DNA of 64,000 nt from an uncultured Flavobacteriaceae bacterium (GTDB lineage Bacteria > Bacteroidota > Bacteroidia > Flavobacteriales > Flavobacteriaceae): the NCBI GenBank assembly GCA_947504035.1, contig CANNGA010000003.1, positions 1 through 64,000 of the forward strand, in the 5' to 3' direction. Below the pieces are notes generated by a model. That model saw only the letters and a list, made by a program, of their open reading frames with translations, searched no databases and had not been told where the DNA came from. Below are positions 63,474 through 64,000 of this stretch, piece by piece (positions within the stretch are counted from its first letter, which is position 1; each line of letters begins with the position of its first letter). Both the position numbers and the translations under genes were made by a program.

Positions 63474-63499
63474 AGCGAGCCCAAAGGCTCGCTTTTTTT
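63474..63499 (+). terminator. Rho-independent terminator of the secreted-protein gene
   Basis: AGCGAGCC pairs with GGCTCGCT around CAAA, followed by seven T, 26 bp past the stop. Confidence 0.92.
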
Positions 63500-63605
63500 G
63501 TGGCCGAAAAAGCCGTTCTAAAAATTCAAAAATTGAAATGCACTTCTATAAACTTAGAACCTCTATTTGTTTTTATAAGATACTGCTGCTTTTCAATTTC
63601 TATCC

Positions 63606-63646
63606 TATCTTTGCAGCATATTACCTATAACACAAATTGTGTTATA
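63606..63646 (+). promoter_or_regulatory. rmuC promoter with a 21-bp palindrome downstream
   Basis: TATCTTTG at 63606-63613 is a consensus -7 element. TATAACACAA-A-TTGTGTTATA at 63626-63646 is a perfect inverted repeat within the expected leader, about 48 bp before the rmuC ATG. It could be an operator or a leader hairpin. Confidence 0.5.
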
Positions 63647-63693
63647 AGGTGTCACACTAATGTCGCTAAACCTAATACACGCTTTATTTCATC

Positions 63694-64000
63694 ATGAACG
63701 CTACCATCTTAATAGTCTTAGTTGCCTTAATCTTCTCTATATTAGGTTTTGTTTTAGGCAATTATGTTTCAAAACTTAAAACTAAAAGTGCAGCAAGTAC
63801 CTTAGAAGAACGCAATTCTAATTTAGAAATGCAACTGGAACAAGTCAAGCAAGAGCGTATTAATGAGAAGCATATTCAGCAAGACGCTTTTGAGGCACAA
63901 ATTAAAGAGTTAAAAACCTCTATAACTAAAATAGAAGCTGAACGCGAAGCCATTCGTCGCGAAAAAGAGTTTTTGAATTCGGAATTAGCACGTAAAAACA
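63694..64000 (+). CDS. rmuC: RmuC-like DNA recombination protein (N-terminal part, truncated by window)
   Basis: The first 102 residues are visible, open to the window edge. An N-terminal membrane helix (ATILIVLVALIFSILGFVLG) is followed by a coiled coil (ASTLEERNSNLEMQLEQVKQ, FEAQIKELKTSITKIEAERE). This is the usual start of RmuC, a membrane-anchored protein that limits recombination of inverted repeats. The nuclease-like domain lies outside the window, so the call rests on the N-terminus only. Confidence 0.7.
   Translation, partial: MNATILIVLVALIFSILGFVLGNYVSKLKTKSAASTLEERNSNLEMQLEQVKQERINEKHIQQDAFEAQIKELKTSITKIEAEREAIRREKEFLNSELARKN

Noticed and set aside
1-64000. tRNA or rRNA genes
   Set aside because: No cloverleaf with a GGTTCRANTCC-type T-arm and no rRNA block was recognised on either strand by eye; a dedicated scan could still find one.

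Overview
The window is chromosomal DNA of a Flavobacteriaceae-type Bacteroidetes, probably marine. This rests on the low GC content, the Bacteroidetes -7 promoter element (TAnnTTTG) before many genes, the near absence of Shine-Dalgarno sequences, cargo with type IX secretion (T9SS) C-terminal signals, PorP/SprF-like and TonB-dependent outer-membrane proteins, DUF3810 and DUF4252 proteins, LytTR/LytS two-component genes and lipoproteins with acidic residues after the lipid cysteine. No rRNA, tRNA, CRISPR array, phage or intact insertion sequence was seen.

Layout. 1-5.97 kb (minus strand): a PorP/SprF-like protein with a very long TolA-like repeat tail that runs off the left edge, its Ig-like type B T9SS partner, a secreted beta-helix protein and a small secreted protein. 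6.5-13.4 kb: HAD phosphatase, a secreted protein often mislabelled asparagine synthetase B, dnaB, accA, a 50-residue ORF and a Ca/Na antiporter. 13.5-27 kb: lipoproteins, a T9SS type A protein, pepD, DUF3810, a SpoU methyltransferase, a Ste24-like protease, an M57-like protease, a DEAD-box helicase with a structured leader, trmH and a sirtuin. 27.2-30.9 kb: egtB, egtD, a racemase-like gene and an FMN reductase. 30.9-34 kb: an AT-rich accessory patch with two small unknown genes, a decayed copy of the racemase-like gene, two copies of a palindromic intergenic repeat and a glycosyltransferase. 34-39.4 kb: a 1797-residue T9SS protein with five near-identical 390-bp repeats and four CHRD domains. 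39.9-50.4 kb: a haem-binding protein, purB, an AraC regulator, a LytS/LytTR pair, an ECF sigma/anti-sigma/DUF4252 operon and an S41 protease. 50.6-61.8 kb: a vitamin B12 salvage and uptake region (riboswitch-btuB, cobU-cobT-cobS-cobC, a Dph6-like PP-loop ATPase, btuFCD-like ABC transporter) interrupted by a thioredoxin-like lipoprotein and a lipoprotein resembling beta-pore-forming toxins. 61.9-64 kb: cysC, an unknown secreted protein and the start of rmuC.

How genes work together. BtuB brings corrinoids across the outer membrane under a cobalamin riboswitch. BtuF/C/D would carry them across the inner membrane. CobU, CobT, CobS and CobC rebuild the nucleotide loop, so the cell salvages corrinoids; no de novo corrin-ring genes are in view. 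EgtB and EgtD are the two core enzymes of ergothioneine synthesis. The PorP-like/type B cargo pair fits the known dependence of type B T9SS substrates on SprF-like partners.

The least explained signals are: a dispersed 166-178 bp palindromic element (three clear copies and one degenerate copy), one copy of which abuts the racemase pseudogene; the recent 390-bp tandem amplification; three 20-bp-phased direct repeats just upstream of the promoter of the putative pore-forming lipoprotein; and a single-cysteine racemase-like protein tied to egtBD.
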